Shown here piece after piece: positions 41,576-54,860 of a DNA stretch of 64,000 nt. Position 1 is the first letter of the stretch. Each line of letters starts with the position of its first letter. The stretch is taken from assembly GCA_003254885.1 (NCBI GenBank), contig QANT01005788.1, positions 62,422 to 126,421 on the forward strand, read 5' to 3'. Position numbers and translations under genes: made by a program. Below the pieces are notes generated by a model, which saw nothing but the letters and a program-made list of their open reading frames with translations, searched no databases and was not told the DNA's origin. The DNA comes from Purshia tridentata (lineage: Eukaryota > Streptophyta > Magnoliopsida > Rosales > Rosaceae).

Positions 41576-44500
41576 ATGCGAAAAGAAAAATGGGTTCATT
41601 GGGTGATGATGATGCTTCACGTCGCCGCCATTCTCATTTTCACCAGAGGCTTTCTGCTGACCCGAACGGAGCTTCCCTTTTACAGCAATTGCTCCGACGT
41701 TTCCCAATCCCCCTGCTCCTTCGCCGTCGACCAAAACCACAACCACACCGATCAGCAGCGTTGCTGGAGCAAACCAGCCGTGAGTCGCCTCGTCATCATC
41801 GTTTTCGACGCTCTCAGGTAAACAAAGCATTCCCATTATATCAAATTTGAATGATGGCTTGTGGGTTTCTTCTCAATCTTCAACCTTTTTAATGTCCCAG
41901 GTTTGATTTTGTGGCTCCCAGTACATTTTTTCAAGGTTAGCATTCATTTCCTACAATTACAATTTTACTGTTTATTGTCGTCTGATGTCTGAACCTTAGT
42001 CAAGTGTATAATGAATAATATGTTACAGAAAAGAAGCCATGGATGGACAAGTTACAACTTGTGCAAGACCTGGCAGCTAAAAATGCATCATCCGCTCGGA
42101 TTTTCAAAGCGATTGCTGATCCACCTACGACAAGTTTGCAGCGTTTGAAGGTTAGCTTTGTCGCTTCCTTCTTCTAATGCTAGCTTCAACATGGTTGCTT
42201 GCTCTGTACAATGCTTCATGCACCACTAAGCCTTTTTCAAATTATAGTTGCTGCTCCTTCTTTTTGGGACTGCTTTTCTAATCTCGCAACATGCTTTTAA
42301 TGAGGCTACTATAAATTGGGCAAAGTTCCATAGTCGATGAGCCAGCTCTATGTCACGGATGAATTTTTATCTTTATGTAATTTCTTCCCTTGTTGCAATG
42401 TTTTTAAGGGCTTGACAACCGGTGGACTGCCGACTTTTATTGATGTTGGGAATAGCTTTGGTGCTCCGGCAATTGTTGAAGATAACTTGATACATCAGGT
42501 GGTTCTCTCTCTCTCTCTCTCTCTGTGTGTTCGGGTCTGTATTTACTTTCATCATTTTTGTATTCAAAAGTTTTACTTTTTTCAAGCTATGTAACTTCTT
42601 ACAGTTACTTAAATTTGAAATGCTGACCCACTTGCAGTTGGCTCAAAATGGGAAGCGGGTTGTGATGATGGGGGATGATACATGGATGCAGTTGTTTCCT
42701 CATCATTTTGAAAAATCTTTTCCTTATCCCTCTTTTAATGTTAGAGATCTTGATACGGTAATGACTCAAAAATTTTATTAACTTTTTCCTTGAACGTAGT
42801 CATATTGTTGACTATTTTCATGGCTAGAATTGATTTGTCTTTCTCTTCCAGGTGGACAACGGATGCATTGACCACCTCCTTCCGTTCTTGCATCAAGAAG
42901 ATTGGGATGTTCTTATCGCACACTTTCTTGGTGTGGTATGATTCATTTGCTTGATTTATGTGGTGATAGATAAACTTGGATGTTATGGTTTCAAATTTTG
43001 AATGTCTGTCTTTTGCCTCAGAAGATTTTATGGACAAAATCAGATATGAACTGCCTTTTTTACCTTATGCCACAAATTGTTTATGGAATGGTCCTTGGGA
43101 TGGATATTTGTTGGTACCTAGTTTTGATTTAATTTAATTCCTTTATCATATTTACACATGCTTTTGTGATTGTTGAGACATTCTGAATGCAAAAGAATAT
43201 GATATGGTGATCTTTATGGTTCAGGTTATTAATGTTTATCATGCTACATATTAGCAGAATGTGTCCTTATTTTCAAACATATAAATCAATCAGTATTATT
43301 TTCTTTTCTTTTTCTGTTCGAGTAACTTGATTCAATGTGGAATATTTTCTGAAGACCTGCATCAAGTTACTAAGGGCTTCATATGAGAAATCATGTCCTT
43401 CCATTGAATACTGAGCAGGCTGTAAATATATATTTTAATTTTCTTTTTGGCTCAGGATCATGCTGGGCACATATTTGGGGTTGATTCTGTGCAAATGATA
43501 GAAAAGTTGGAGCAATACAACACTGTCTTGCAGGTAATTCCTCATACTTATACATATGAAAATTAAAATTTAGAAAGTATTCTTAATTGGATGTTTTGCT
43601 TCCATGGATTCCTAGTTCTTGTTGGCTTTTTAATTGGCTTGTTACTTTGGTTCCCTGTGCTAAATTACCCAGTTCTATATAATTACTATTATTTTTTCTT
43701 TTTCTCCCCTGATAAGCAAGAAAAGTATAATTTAGAAAAAGAGAACAGTGAAGCTCAAACATGTGGGAAATTTATTATAATCTTCTCTCAACTTTTTGAA
43801 TTCCTATTCTTTCCCACCTTTAGGTCATTTCTGGAAGATTGATTGAATAGTCAGGATTGTTGCCATCGTATTTCTTTTCATGTTGGTTATCTCCCAATAG
43901 GCTTGTTGACCTGGAATATATTTTTTTAGGCACATATATTTGGTTGGTACCCTATCCTACTGATTGTCAAGTTCACCTAATATTGTGCTATAGGCTTAAC
44001 CTTTTTATCTATACTTAGTTACTTTAACAAACTAATCATTTTGCTTTAGAAAGTAGTTGGAGCACTGGAGAGCCAGTCTGCACCAGGGGGAATACATGAG
44101 AATACTCTTCTACTTGTGATGGGCGATCATGGGCAGACTGTAAATGGAGATCATGGTGGGGGGAGTCCTGAAGAGGTATACTACATATATTTATCTTAAT
44201 TGTTTATCATATATATTCACTCATGCTAACTTGAGTGACATGATGCAGGTTGAGACATCAATTTTTGCTGTGAGCTTTAAGAATCCCCCATCTCCCATAC
44301 TATCAGAATTTGATACTTCATTTTGTGGACTAGATTTGGTACTGCCTCTCTCTCTCACTTGCTCTCTCTCAAATTACACATATATGCCTGTGGCTTATAC
44401 ATTACATGGAGATCTTCTACCTTGGAATTAGTTGCCCCCTTGCCCTTCGAGGGTTGGAGTACTATCATCCTTTGGAGAATTTTAATGAAGAATTCTATTT

Positions 44501-47500
44501 AATGAATTGGCATTTTGAATTAGGTTATTATGAGTCTTAAGTTAATTTGTTATCTTCTGATTATAGTAATGACTGTCTGGTTTCAGGATAGGAGGAATGT
44601 CTGCGTCAGTTCCATCCAGCAGGTTTGAATGGTTAACATATTTTGTCTACGTTTTCCTTGTTGCAAATTATAGTATTTTACCCATGACCCATACTTAGCC
44701 AAGTCACTCTCTGCAGCTTGACTTTGCAGTGACGATATCAGCGCTGCTCGATATCCCCTTTCCTTTTGGAAGGTATAGTGTAAGCATTCTGTCAATTTAA
44801 CTTTTGCCATTATATATGTCATTACTAATTGAATAAATTGATCATGAAATGACTACCTCAGATCCTTAGTCTTACTTAAAATCTATAATACGATGGGCAA
44901 GTCATTTACTTTTGGCGAAAATGAAATGAAATCATTTATTCAGCCTCAGGATTGCTATATAAAACAGTGTCCATGAAGTCAACATTGATTCACTTTATTT
45001 GAGACAGTGCTTATACATGCAACAATATCTGACCAGGTTGCTCATTTTTAAACTTCAAAAGACCGCAAGGCAATTTATTAGATTAAGCTGTCAGTCTAAC
45101 AAAATTTATTGAGTCTTTGAATACACAAGATGGCATACACAATGGGTTTTCTTTATGTCTTCTAGGAGATCAAATGTTCATATTTTTTTTGCATTGTTAT
45201 CATGGTACTCAGTTTGTGACGGTACACTGATAACGCAGTCACTCACTTTTTGTCCAATTGTCAATATCTGGTGTGATCCTTCACATTTTGTCTAATATCT
45301 ATGGGCTCTGATAATTATTTCAATCTACATATCTTGGAGTATATGTTGGCTTCCTGCATTTTGTTTATGTATATCTTACAATAATCAATTTATTATGGAC
45401 AGTTCACCTCTATACCATTCTGTAATTACTTTAGCTTATTGTCGTTCTAAGAATTTATATACGAGTAATATCACTTATGATATTGGTTTTCTTTTCAGTA
45501 TTGGGCATGTTAATCCTCAGCTATATGCTTTAGGTGCTGGATCATGGAATTTTGAAGACAATGTGGGAAATTGCCAAGATCAGTCAAAGTTGGAAGAATG
45601 GATGCTGAATTATGTCAATGTACTCTGCACTAATTCCTGGCAGGTATCTACTTTGATAGTTTATGTCATGCCAATGAACTTAATCAATTCTTAGAAGAAT
45701 AGTTGAGTTATCCTTTTTTGATCAACCACTTGATGGGTTGTATTGTATTAGTTTGTGCAGTAAACGGGTAGCCTTTTTTGGATTCTTCTTATTCAGGTAA
45801 AAAGATATATAGATATTTATTCAGCTTCATCCATTATTGGATTTTCTCATGAAGACTTGCTGCACATAGAAAATATATATGCTCAAGCAGAGGAGAAATG
45901 GTCACATACTACAAAGAAGTTGCTGATACAGGAAAACGAAAGCTGCAATGCATTATTGCCTGCTCTTAAGAGGCAAATTGATGCATATTATGATTTCCTA
46001 GCAAGTGTTGCTGAACTTGCACGCTCCAAATGGACTGAGTTTAATTTAATGATGATGGGTACTGGACTTGGCATTATGTTGATATCACTTCTTATCCATT
46101 TTCTTGCAATTAAGAAAGTGAAGGAGCAATATGGCTTTTCTTTTACTTCATCTGGAGATTCTGGAACTTCCTTTGGGTTAATTTTTGCTTGTTTTATGGT
46201 GGTGATACGTGCAAGCAGCTTCTTCTCAAATAGTTATATCTGTAAGTTCTAGGTACTTTTCATTGCTTTATGGATGCACAAAGCCCATGATTAATTCTCA
46301 CATTGAAAAATTAATTTCTTTTCTCTTATTTTTTCCCTTGATGGGAACGTGAGATTAGTGGAAGAAGGAAAAGTAGCATGCTTTCTTTTGGCCACAACTG
46401 GATTTGTTAAAATGCGATATTCTATCATGAAGAAGAAGATGATATTAGAAGTAAGTAGTTTACGTCAGGTTTCTAGACAGAAAAGTTTCAAATATTGTTT
46501 CTTGTAATGCTCATTTTCACTGATGTACTTGCAGGCATTTGTTTTCCTTCTTCTGATCATCATTTGCAGATTTACTATTGAAGTTGGATTGTCAAAGCAG
46601 GCTCCTAGTTCTGAATTTATGAATGCATATCCTTCATGGTTGCTCAGGATCGCCTCAGGGTTGCCAGTTTGGAATTTTGTCGCTGGAGTTCTACCAGTGC
46701 TTGCCCTGATTTTATTGGCATTCTTGCTGCACAAGGCCATTATTAGAAGCTCTCCTGAGGGGATTTGGAAGTATGTTGTAATGGGAACTAATCTAAGTTA
46801 TATGCTGATAGCAATGCATTGGGCTTCAGAAAGTAACATATTGAATCTGGCTTTGGTGCTTAAAGATGTTGGAAGAAATTGCATTCCACGACTAATATAT
46901 GCCATTGGATTTGGACAATTGTTAATACTGACCTTTAATGAGCTGTTCAATAAACAGAAATCCTCAGATTGCAGCAAAATCTTATATAGTAAAACAGTGG
47001 CCATGTTATCTGCATGGAGTTCAACAGTCATTATTCTGTTGGGGAAACAAGGGCCCTTGGTTGCTTTAGCATTCATAATTGGAGGTGCATGTTTTTACTT
47101 GTTTATATTTTTGGTGCTTTAGTTTTCTGTTAAATGGTATTATTTTGGCCAATAAACTTTGGCTTAATATGCATTCCACCTTTCTGTAAGGCTTATTATA
47201 TTTACCCTCTTGATTTTGATATTTGTCTGTTGTAGAAGTTTGTTTCATTGGATGATAAATGATAATACATGTTATTAGGTCTAATGGCACAATTTGTGCT
47301 CTTGTTCTGAAAATTTTGGTTCATGTAAAGAGTGTTTTGACAGGTTATTGCATAGTACGGCTGGATAATATAGAACTGGATGCCAGAGATGGAGGCAGTT
47401 GGGATTTGATGCTTGATCCTGTTCCTGTAACACAATGGAGCCTTTTTGCTGTGTGCCTGTTTTTCTGCACTGGCCACTGGTCTGTCAATTGTTTCCTACT

Positions 47501-48588
47501 TTGAGGTTTTCATGTTTTCTGGTTATGTTCTGGAATCTCTTTGGTTTTGTCTCTACAAAAAGTAGTTTTGTTATCATCTAGAGTTGAATCATTCTATAGT
47601 ATAGTTTTGCTTTCTCTTTGGACATTGTTTCCTCATATGTTGCATTCTTATGTTTCATAACAGAAAACAAACTTTTCTTCAGGTGTGCTTTTGATGGCCT
47701 CCGATATGGTGCTGCATTTATTGGGTGAGTCTTGATATGCACACACATGTATAGTTATTAACTTGTAGTGATATCCATGACTGCTAGGACGCCAAAAATT
47801 TATCGCATACAACATGTGGCCTTAGAGACCTCAGCACTCACATTGACTATTTATCTTAACTCAGCTCAAGCATTCAGTAGTGATTGGCTCCCACTTGTGC
47901 CCTGGTTACTGTGCACATGTTGGGAGTTGTATCCATTGCCCTGTGGATAGATTATTAAAACACTATTATTTTCAGGTTTGATGAGTTCATCCTAGTTCCC
48001 CAAGCAGTCCTTCTTACAATGGATACATTTGGTTTTTCTCTCATCCTTCCAATATTTGGACTTCCATTTCTTGTTGTATGCCTGGGTCAGACCAAGAAAG
48101 GAAAGCAATTCATACTCGTGCGGTTATCTCTAGTAAGTTCATTGCCTATAGATCATATGTTTGCCAATTGTTGATTGGTTTTATCCTTGTAAAATGTATC
48201 CTTTTAGTAAGATCATGTGACCGCTTGGCTTGCCTAGTCGCTTTGATGGTTAATTGGTTTTTGTTGATTTCTTAGGTGTATATGATTTATGGGTTAATCA
48301 TGGCCACTTCGGTCACAGCCACTATAATATGTGTTACGATTCAAAGGCGGCATTTAATGGTAAAGTGGTATTTCTGCCACAATTTTATTATTTTTATAAA
48401 TAAATTTGCACATTTAATGACCATAATGATATGTTTTTCCCTTGCAGGTATGGGGTTTATTTGCTCCTAAGTTTGTTTTTGATGTGGCGGGTCTTATCCT
48501 TACTGATATACTCGTTGGTTTGGCCTTACATTATTATTTTTGTAAAGTGGAAGATCATTCCCTACAAGATCTGGCTACCAAAAAATGA
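41576..48588 (+). CDS. PIGO: GPI ethanolamine-phosphate transferase 3 (PIG-O homologue)
   Basis: ER membrane enzyme that adds ethanolamine phosphate to the third mannose of the GPI anchor precursor. Twenty coding exons: 41576-41817, 41901-41935, 42029-42150, 42409-42498, 42638-42757, 42852-42935, 43456-43533, 44050-44175, 44249-44338, 44587-44622, 44717-44772, 45499-45643, 45797-46241, 46359-46450, 46535-47084, 47344-47479, 47683-47724, 47976-48132, 48276-48359, 48448-48588; 2871 nt, 956 aa. N-terminal signal anchor (about residues 8-28), then an alkaline-phosphatase-like lumenal domain with metal-ligand motifs VIIVFDALR (Asp78), MMGDDTW, AHFLGVDHAGH and [15 protein letters not shown]. The C-terminal half is multi-helix membrane region ([18 protein letters not shown] onward). 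It ends SLQDLATKK. All introns are GT-AG. Confidence 0.95.
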
Positions 48589-49077
48589 AAACCATACATG
48601 CTATCAACTGCAAAATTTGCTCTATATATGTTATTGATTATTGCAGTGATTCATGTGAAAGAAAAAGATGAAATCTGCATCGATTAGCTTGCAAAAATTT
48701 TACCAAATGCATAGCTGAAGTCATTTATCAAAAGAAGAAGACTCGCAGAAAAGACATGAATATGGGTTCTGCCCACTCTGAGCTTCTTTTGCTGTCTATT
48801 CATGCTCAAAAGGCTGAGTGGACTCAAGCGTGTGCTGGTGATCGCGACTCGTACCTGCCTATACCCTTTTGGCTTATGTTTTTTCGTGATGGATTGTACA
48901 GTAAATATTAGCTTTCAAAGTGTTTCACTCTTATTCATGGAGTAAATAGAATTTTGAAACAAATAAAATTATTTGTACCATGTTTATTGATTATATTGTT
49001 ATGTTTATTGATTATATTGTTAGTCGAATCTCTACATAATATATCTTTGATTGATTCCTTAAAAAAAAAAAATTTTT
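48589..49077 (+). other. 3' UTR and flank of the PIG-O gene
   Basis: Likely 3' UTR, no coding signal. It ends in an A-run followed by a T-run next to a MITE. Confidence 0.4.
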
Positions 49078-49511
49078 TTTTTATCACAAATGGTCCCTCT
49101 ACTTTGGGCCAAATATCATATTAGTCCCTCATCTTCATTTTCACTCAATATCGTCCTTAAAGTGCACATCAACCATGTCCTACCATTAAAATGAGTCCAC
49201 GCTTGCCACAAACAATTTCCCTCCATCTTCACTCTATAAAAGCCCCCATTGTTGGGCTAATGGTGCGGCTAGGTGGGTTTTTTGTCCCGCATTCTACCAT
49301 TGTGAAACTCTGCACCACAGAGGGCATCTTGGACTGACACAATTCTTGGAAGGAGATTTATTTCGTGTGCAATCCCTAAGGTCAATCCCATGGTTTCTAA
49401 TGACTTGATTGATGTACGTTAGTTAATATGAAGGATGACATTGAGCAAAAATGAAAACCAGTGACCAATATGATGTTTGGCCCAAAATAGAGGGACCATT
49501 TGTGATAAAAA
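49078..49511. mobile_element. MITE with long terminal inverted repeats
   Basis: A 434-bp element with TIRs of about 78 bp (49078-49155 and 49433-49511). Both start TTTTTATCACAAATGGTCCC when read inward and continue TTTGGGCCAAA and CTCAAT. The interior has no coding capacity. The target duplication is masked by flanking A/T runs, so the superfamily (Mutator-like is possible) is not fixed. Confidence 0.75.
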
Positions 49512-50459
49512 GTAAACAGAAAAAAATATACTAATGCAATAATTGGACGTGAAACCAATTGTGCAGTCAGTCTTGCAACCATACAATTTCTACTTGGCCA
49601 ATTTCCCTTCTATATGGTGCATATGAGTGCTTAACTACTTACAAAGATTCTAGATTTTACCCTATGAATCTATGATTAGATGAAGATCACATCAGTGTGG
49701 CAGTATCAATTCAAATTATTATATGTTCATTTATCCTTTCTTCGGTTTCCCCACAATTCTGTGATGAATTCTTTTTAACCAGGCTAGTGTTTAAACACTT
49801 TGGAGCTAGGCAAGAGGTTGGAAGATACGCCTGCAAGGCTAGAACCTCTCAGACATTAGATTTGACGTTTTGTTGGGCAGCTATGGCCTTCACCATGAAG
49901 GCCAACCAAGCATCTAATTCCCCTTGTGGCCGTTCATTAGCAGCCAGAATCTCACACCCCAAAAAAACGCTAATCAAGCAAAGACTGACTCACTTTGGTC
50001 ACCTTTGGGGACTTCTCCCCAACAAGTTTCTTTTGTTCTACCTTTCATGTTAACTTGGGGATTTTGTCATCTAATGTTTTGCTCTTGTAGTTGCACACCA
50101 CATGTTTGAATTGACATATGTAATTAATTATGTTTCATTTCTACATAGCACATTCGCTGTATTACTTAAAGCAGTTCGCTGTCAAAGCTGTGATGATTGA
50201 TATTGGTGTTGGATTTTGGATCCTCTCCAGGCCGGTCAGTCGGCTTATGCTGGTTTGGTATATTGGATTTTAGAAATGGAGTGAAATCAATGAATGCCAC
50301 TGTTTTTGTATGCTTCCACTCTGTTGGGACTTGGGATTATTGGCGACTGCACACAATAATATTCCTTGCTTATCATACTATCAAATATATACTACTTCCC
50401 AAAAATTGATTAAGTTGACTCTTAACTGAATGTGTACGTAATTCAAATTTATGTTCTAA
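49512..50459. other. Intergenic DNA between two MITEs
   Basis: No recognisable gene. A + strand open frame at 49697-50053 has no family resemblance. Confidence 0.35.
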
Positions 50460-50693
50460 GGCCTTCCTTAGTGCATAAGATAGAATTAAATCGAATAAAC
50501 GGTTAAATTCATGTGTATTTAAGAAAGAATATAAAATGTGTCTTCTCACTTAAAGAAATTAGAAGATGAGAAAAATATAGATTATTTAATCCCACTATTT
50601 TAAGGGGATTGAAAAAAATAAGTTTCTTTCTTCAATACAGAAAAATGTAGCCATTTATTTTATCCAATCATATCCTATACATTAAACGAGGCC
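50460..50693. mobile_element. Tourist-like (PIF/Harbinger) MITE
   Basis: A 234-bp element with inverted ends GGCCTTCCTTAGTGCATAAG and, reverse-complemented, GGCCTCGTTTAATGTATAGG, flanked by a 3-bp TAA duplication (50457-50459 and 50694-50696). Three-base TAA/TTA duplications are typical of PIF/Harbinger. It is related to the element at 60008-60346. Confidence 0.7.
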
Positions 50694-50855
50694 TAATAAT
50701 ATAACATTGTTACGTTGTCCGACTATTTAACATAACATTACATTGTTATTCGCTCTATTATATATATGCAAGTACTTTGTGACCTCTACCATTTGCAGAG
50801 CCCTCTCCTCTCCCTTCATTACTGATTCTCGGGCTAGTCTCTACCATCCACAGCC

Positions 50856-53333
50856 ATGGTAATTCATTTATTCTCCTACCTTTCTCATTCAACTTTGATC
50901 ATCTGAGCAGTCTCCCGCAAGTACTATATATACTCATATAAAATTTTACACAAGCAAGAGGAATGAAGTAACATGGTTGTTAATTCATATTCATGACTAG
51001 AAATTTTGTATGTCGTTTTCTCACATTGGTTAGTTCCAATTTGTAGGGGTTGGACAATGAACTTGGCACGATAGACTTGTCCTACCAACCTATGAAGAAA
51101 CCAAACCAAGGCGGATTTAAGGCCAACTATTTCATCTTTGGTAAGTGATTTTTATGCACCAAGATTGTTGGCAAGTTTGAGACAGCATGCAGTTAATCAA
51201 ATTGTTCATACATACATCATGTTTTGCATGCTGCAGCAATGATGTTTATGGATAGCATAGGCTTTGTGGCTAACATGGCAAGCCTGGTTCTATACTTTAT
51301 GTTCATCTTGCACTTTGACATCTCTGGCTCTGCAACGACCACAACAAACTACTTGGGCACCGCATTCTTGCTCACCATAGTTGGAGGATTCATTTCTGAT
51401 GCCTACATGAATCGCCTCAACACTACTCTGCTCTTTGGTGTGATCGAGTTGTTGGTAAAAACTTTGTTTCAATTCCAGCTTGCAAAACACTTTGATTAAG
51501 TCGTATCAACCAAAAATATATATGTTTTGGCTTCTTGCAGGGATATATGTTGCTGATTGTTCAATCCCATTACTCAAAACTGCAACCTTTACCTTGTGGG
51601 GAGTCAACCTGCGTACATGGCTCAATATCCCTGCTGTTTTATGCTTCAATAGGCTTCGTGGCACTTGGAGGAGGTGGAATCAGAGGCGCAGTCCCTGCTT
51701 TAGGTGCTGATCAATTCGACTACAAAGTCCCAGAAGAGCGCAAGTACATAGCCAGCTTCTTCAATTGGTTTTTGCTTAGTGTAACCGTTGGAGCTGTGAT
51801 TGGAGTCACATTTGTGGTGTATGTGAGCTCAAATGTTGGATGGGATATTGGATTCATCATCTCCTTGTCCTGCGCTTGTGTTGGTCTCATTGTTCTTGCT
51901 TTGGGAAAGCCATATTATCGAGTCAGAGTGCCAGGAGAAAGTCCTTTATTAAGGGTTTTAGAGGTCTCTAGTCCTCTCTTCCCTAGCTTGGCTAACAAGT
52001 TATGTTTAATGGCAGTACTAACTGAACTAATTTGAGATGCTGGGTCCATAACTGCAGGTTTTGGTGGTGACTGTAAAGAACTGGAGGGTGGATGTACCCC
52101 AGAATCCTGATGAATTACATGAGTCTGGTAAAAAGGGAGAGCGCATCGCCCACAGCAATCAATTCAGGCAGGTTCCTTATCAAAGTCTTAATTTGTTACG
52201 AATACTTGTTCTCTTTCAATTCCTTAATTTCTCAACTATTTGACATATTTTGTGTCAGATTATTAATCTGGATCATTGATGAAGTGAATTCTTACTTAAA
52301 TGTGTGATCCATATTTGTAGTCTAACAATATAACATAGCAAATATATGGGGAGACTTTTATATATATCAGAACAATTTAGTTGACGTGCAAAATAAACAA
52401 GCCCCAGTTTTGAGCAGATTACTAGACAAGGCAGCCATTCTCCCCAAGGGCACAGATGCAGTAGCAAAATGGAAAGTTTGCACAGTTACACAGGTAGAAG
52501 AAGTGAAGATCCTGACAAGGATGATGCCTATCCTTCTAAGCACAATCCTCATGAACACATGCTTAGCCCAACTGCAAACCTTTTCCATTCAACAAGGAAC
52601 CCTCATGAACACAAGCCTTGGTGGTTTTGATGTCCCATCAGCCTCAATCCCAGTGATCCCTCTAGTCTTCATGTCCCTTCTCATTCCTGTCTACGAATTT
52701 TTATTCGTTCCCCTTCTGCGCAAAATCACAGGCCACCCCAATGGCATAACCCACCTCCAGAGAGTTGGGGTTGGGCTTGTCCTCTCAGCCATCTCAATGG
52801 CCATAGCAGGGTTTGTAGAGGTGAAGAGGAAGCATGCAATTATCCACCACAACCACAAGATCAGCCTCTTCTGGCTCTCTTTTCACTATGCGATTTTTGG
52901 GATTGCAGACATGTTCACTCTTGTGGGGTTGATGGAATTCTTCTACAGGGAGGCTCCTGCTGGCATGAGATCTCTGTCCACTTCATTTTCATGGCTCTCT
53001 CTGTCCATTGGCTACTACTTGAGCTCAGCTTTTGTGGAGCTCATTAACTGTATCACTGGCAAATTAACAGACAGCAAAAGAGGGTGGCTGGAGGGGCGTG
53101 ACATGAACGCGAACCACGTAGACCTCTTCTACTGGTTCCTAGCAATCCTTAGTGTGCTCAATTTTGGAAATTATGTGTTCTGGGCCAAATGGTACAAGTA
53201 CAAGAATGATGTTTCAGAGGGTGAGGAAATGTTACTGAAAACAGGTGGTGGACGTATGGATGAGTCTTTCTCTGCAAGTGTAAGCATTGTGCCCAAGAAC
53301 CAAGATGCCTCCACCATGGCAGAAGAGAAATGA
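50856..53333 (+). CDS. NRT1/PTR family (NPF) transporter
   Basis: Membrane transporter of the NPF family (nitrate, peptides, hormones or other solutes; substrate not predictable). Exons: 50856-50858 (ATG only), 51047-51140, 51237-51454, 51541-51963, 52058-52167, 52418-53333; 1764 nt, 587 aa, a normal NPF length. About 12 transmembrane helices with a long central loop (about residues 245-330). Recognisable parts: GGFISDAYMNR, GADQFDYKVPEERKYIASFF, LLDKAAILPKG, QLQTFSIQQGTLMN, ITHLQRVGVGLVLSAISMAI, DMFTLVGLMEFFYREAP. The fifth intron is GC-AG (AG|GCAGGT at 52166-52171); the neighbouring GT donor gives a wrong phase. Residues 21-60, covering the first helix, contain no Glu, so the usual ExxE[K/R] proton-coupling motif is absent. 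Subfamily is not assigned; the C-terminal half resembles NPF4-like members. The ATG-only first exon is the least certain part. Confidence 0.88.
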
Positions 53334-54860
53334 GAAAAACAGAACTAGGATAAGTGAAATAGAAACCAATTAATGTATAACCACCTTACCGCCATCTGTC
53401 TTATGTGTCCAGTGCATGGAGAAAGTTTTGAGTTAGAGGACTAAACGTACCATACCATAAGAATGGAATTTTCCCCAAGTCCTAAACATTAAAAAGTCAT
53501 GGTATGAGTCTACTTTTATTCATGAGTAGCAGTATAAATAAGTGGATGGATCACATTTTATATATCTTGGAAATTCTGCTTTAAATTGGGTATTTCCAGT
53601 TTTCCATTTGCATAATTAAATCAAAGTTGCAACTTGCAAGGAGAGATAGTTGGTAGTGTGGGACATGCATATGCATTAGCAGCCTTAGGTTAGATAGAAC
53701 TGATGATGATGGTACATAATATATTCATATTTGACATGTAAATTAATACGATGATAATGTTGGATATTGACAATATGGGTCATGGTCATGCAGAGATGCT
53801 AATGAGTGAGTGGGAGTGTGGTACAGCTCTACTGCTAAATAGATGTGGTTGGTGATAAAACAAAGTGTCGGCCAGCATTCTCACTTGATACCCTTGATAT
53901 GGTTGGCTCCAACTTCTAATTAAATGGAACCCACTCTAAATTTAGACTCAGTTATTATTACCCAAAAAAGGGTTAGTTTTAGTGTCCCTAAAAGCTCTAA
54001 TTTATTTGATTAACACCAGTTTGGAAATGACATTAACGGTCCCGTTGGTAAAATTTCGATATTCATGGGATTAGAGGATCACCATTAAGTACACTTATAG
54101 TTCGAAATTAAGATGCTTAAATTTACGGTTTCTTCAGATGTATATTAGGTGATCATCAGGATCATTGAGTGTGAGAAACCCATTTATATGTATATTCATT
54201 TTCTTACCATTGGGGCCACTATGCAAGCACTCTTTTAGGTACAATAAAATCATGCAATTCGACAAAAAATGAAATATAATCATGCAATCACTGTTATTAG
54301 CTATTCTTCCTTTTCTATTAATTACCGTCTTCTAGCTCACTTTATTAGTCACTAAAGAAGCGGTAAGCGGGAACTCAAGGGCCAGTCAAAAACAAACAGA
54401 GGAACAAACTGACCACTAAATCGTCTAACAGAAATGAATTCATAAAAGAACAATGTGTGAAAAGCCAACCTTACCTGACCAAAAGGCAAAAGCCCATGTT
54501 TCTACAACTTCTTCTCCTTCATTCCTCCATTTCAGTAAATCACTTGGGCTATGCTTTTTGTCTTTTCCCATGTTTGCTAAATGCTAAAAACTTTCCATTC
54601 ATAAAAGATTTGAGTTTTAGCAGCTGCCAACTGTAGCTCACTTCCTCATTTTGTGACAGCAGTCCTCTCATATTACCAAAGTTGCTCTCCAGCCACATTC
54701 TCTCTCTGCCTCCCCCCTTCTCTTTTTTCATTCTCAGCTTCCCTTGGCTCAGATTTAACTGTAGTTTTTTGATTGGCATTTGGATCTTTATGATTATGTT
54801 CACAATATCGTCTTGGTTGTAGTTCTGGGCAAAGCGAGTGAGAGTGAAAAGTCAGCCAAC
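53334..54860. other. Spacer between the NPF and pectin acetylesterase genes
   Basis: NPF 3' UTR at the left; promoter and 5' leader of the pectin acetylesterase gene at the right, with a CT-rich stretch near 54700-54740. No other gene is visible. Confidence 0.4.

Noticed and set aside
49697-50053. 118-aa + strand open frame
   Set aside because: No similarity to a known family, in a spacer between MITEs, and no supporting codon bias.
52168-52420. Canonical GT donor at 52173 for the fifth NPF intron
   Set aside because: It leaves phase 0, but every nearby acceptor then gives a wrong frame or a stop; the GC donor restores the family sequence.
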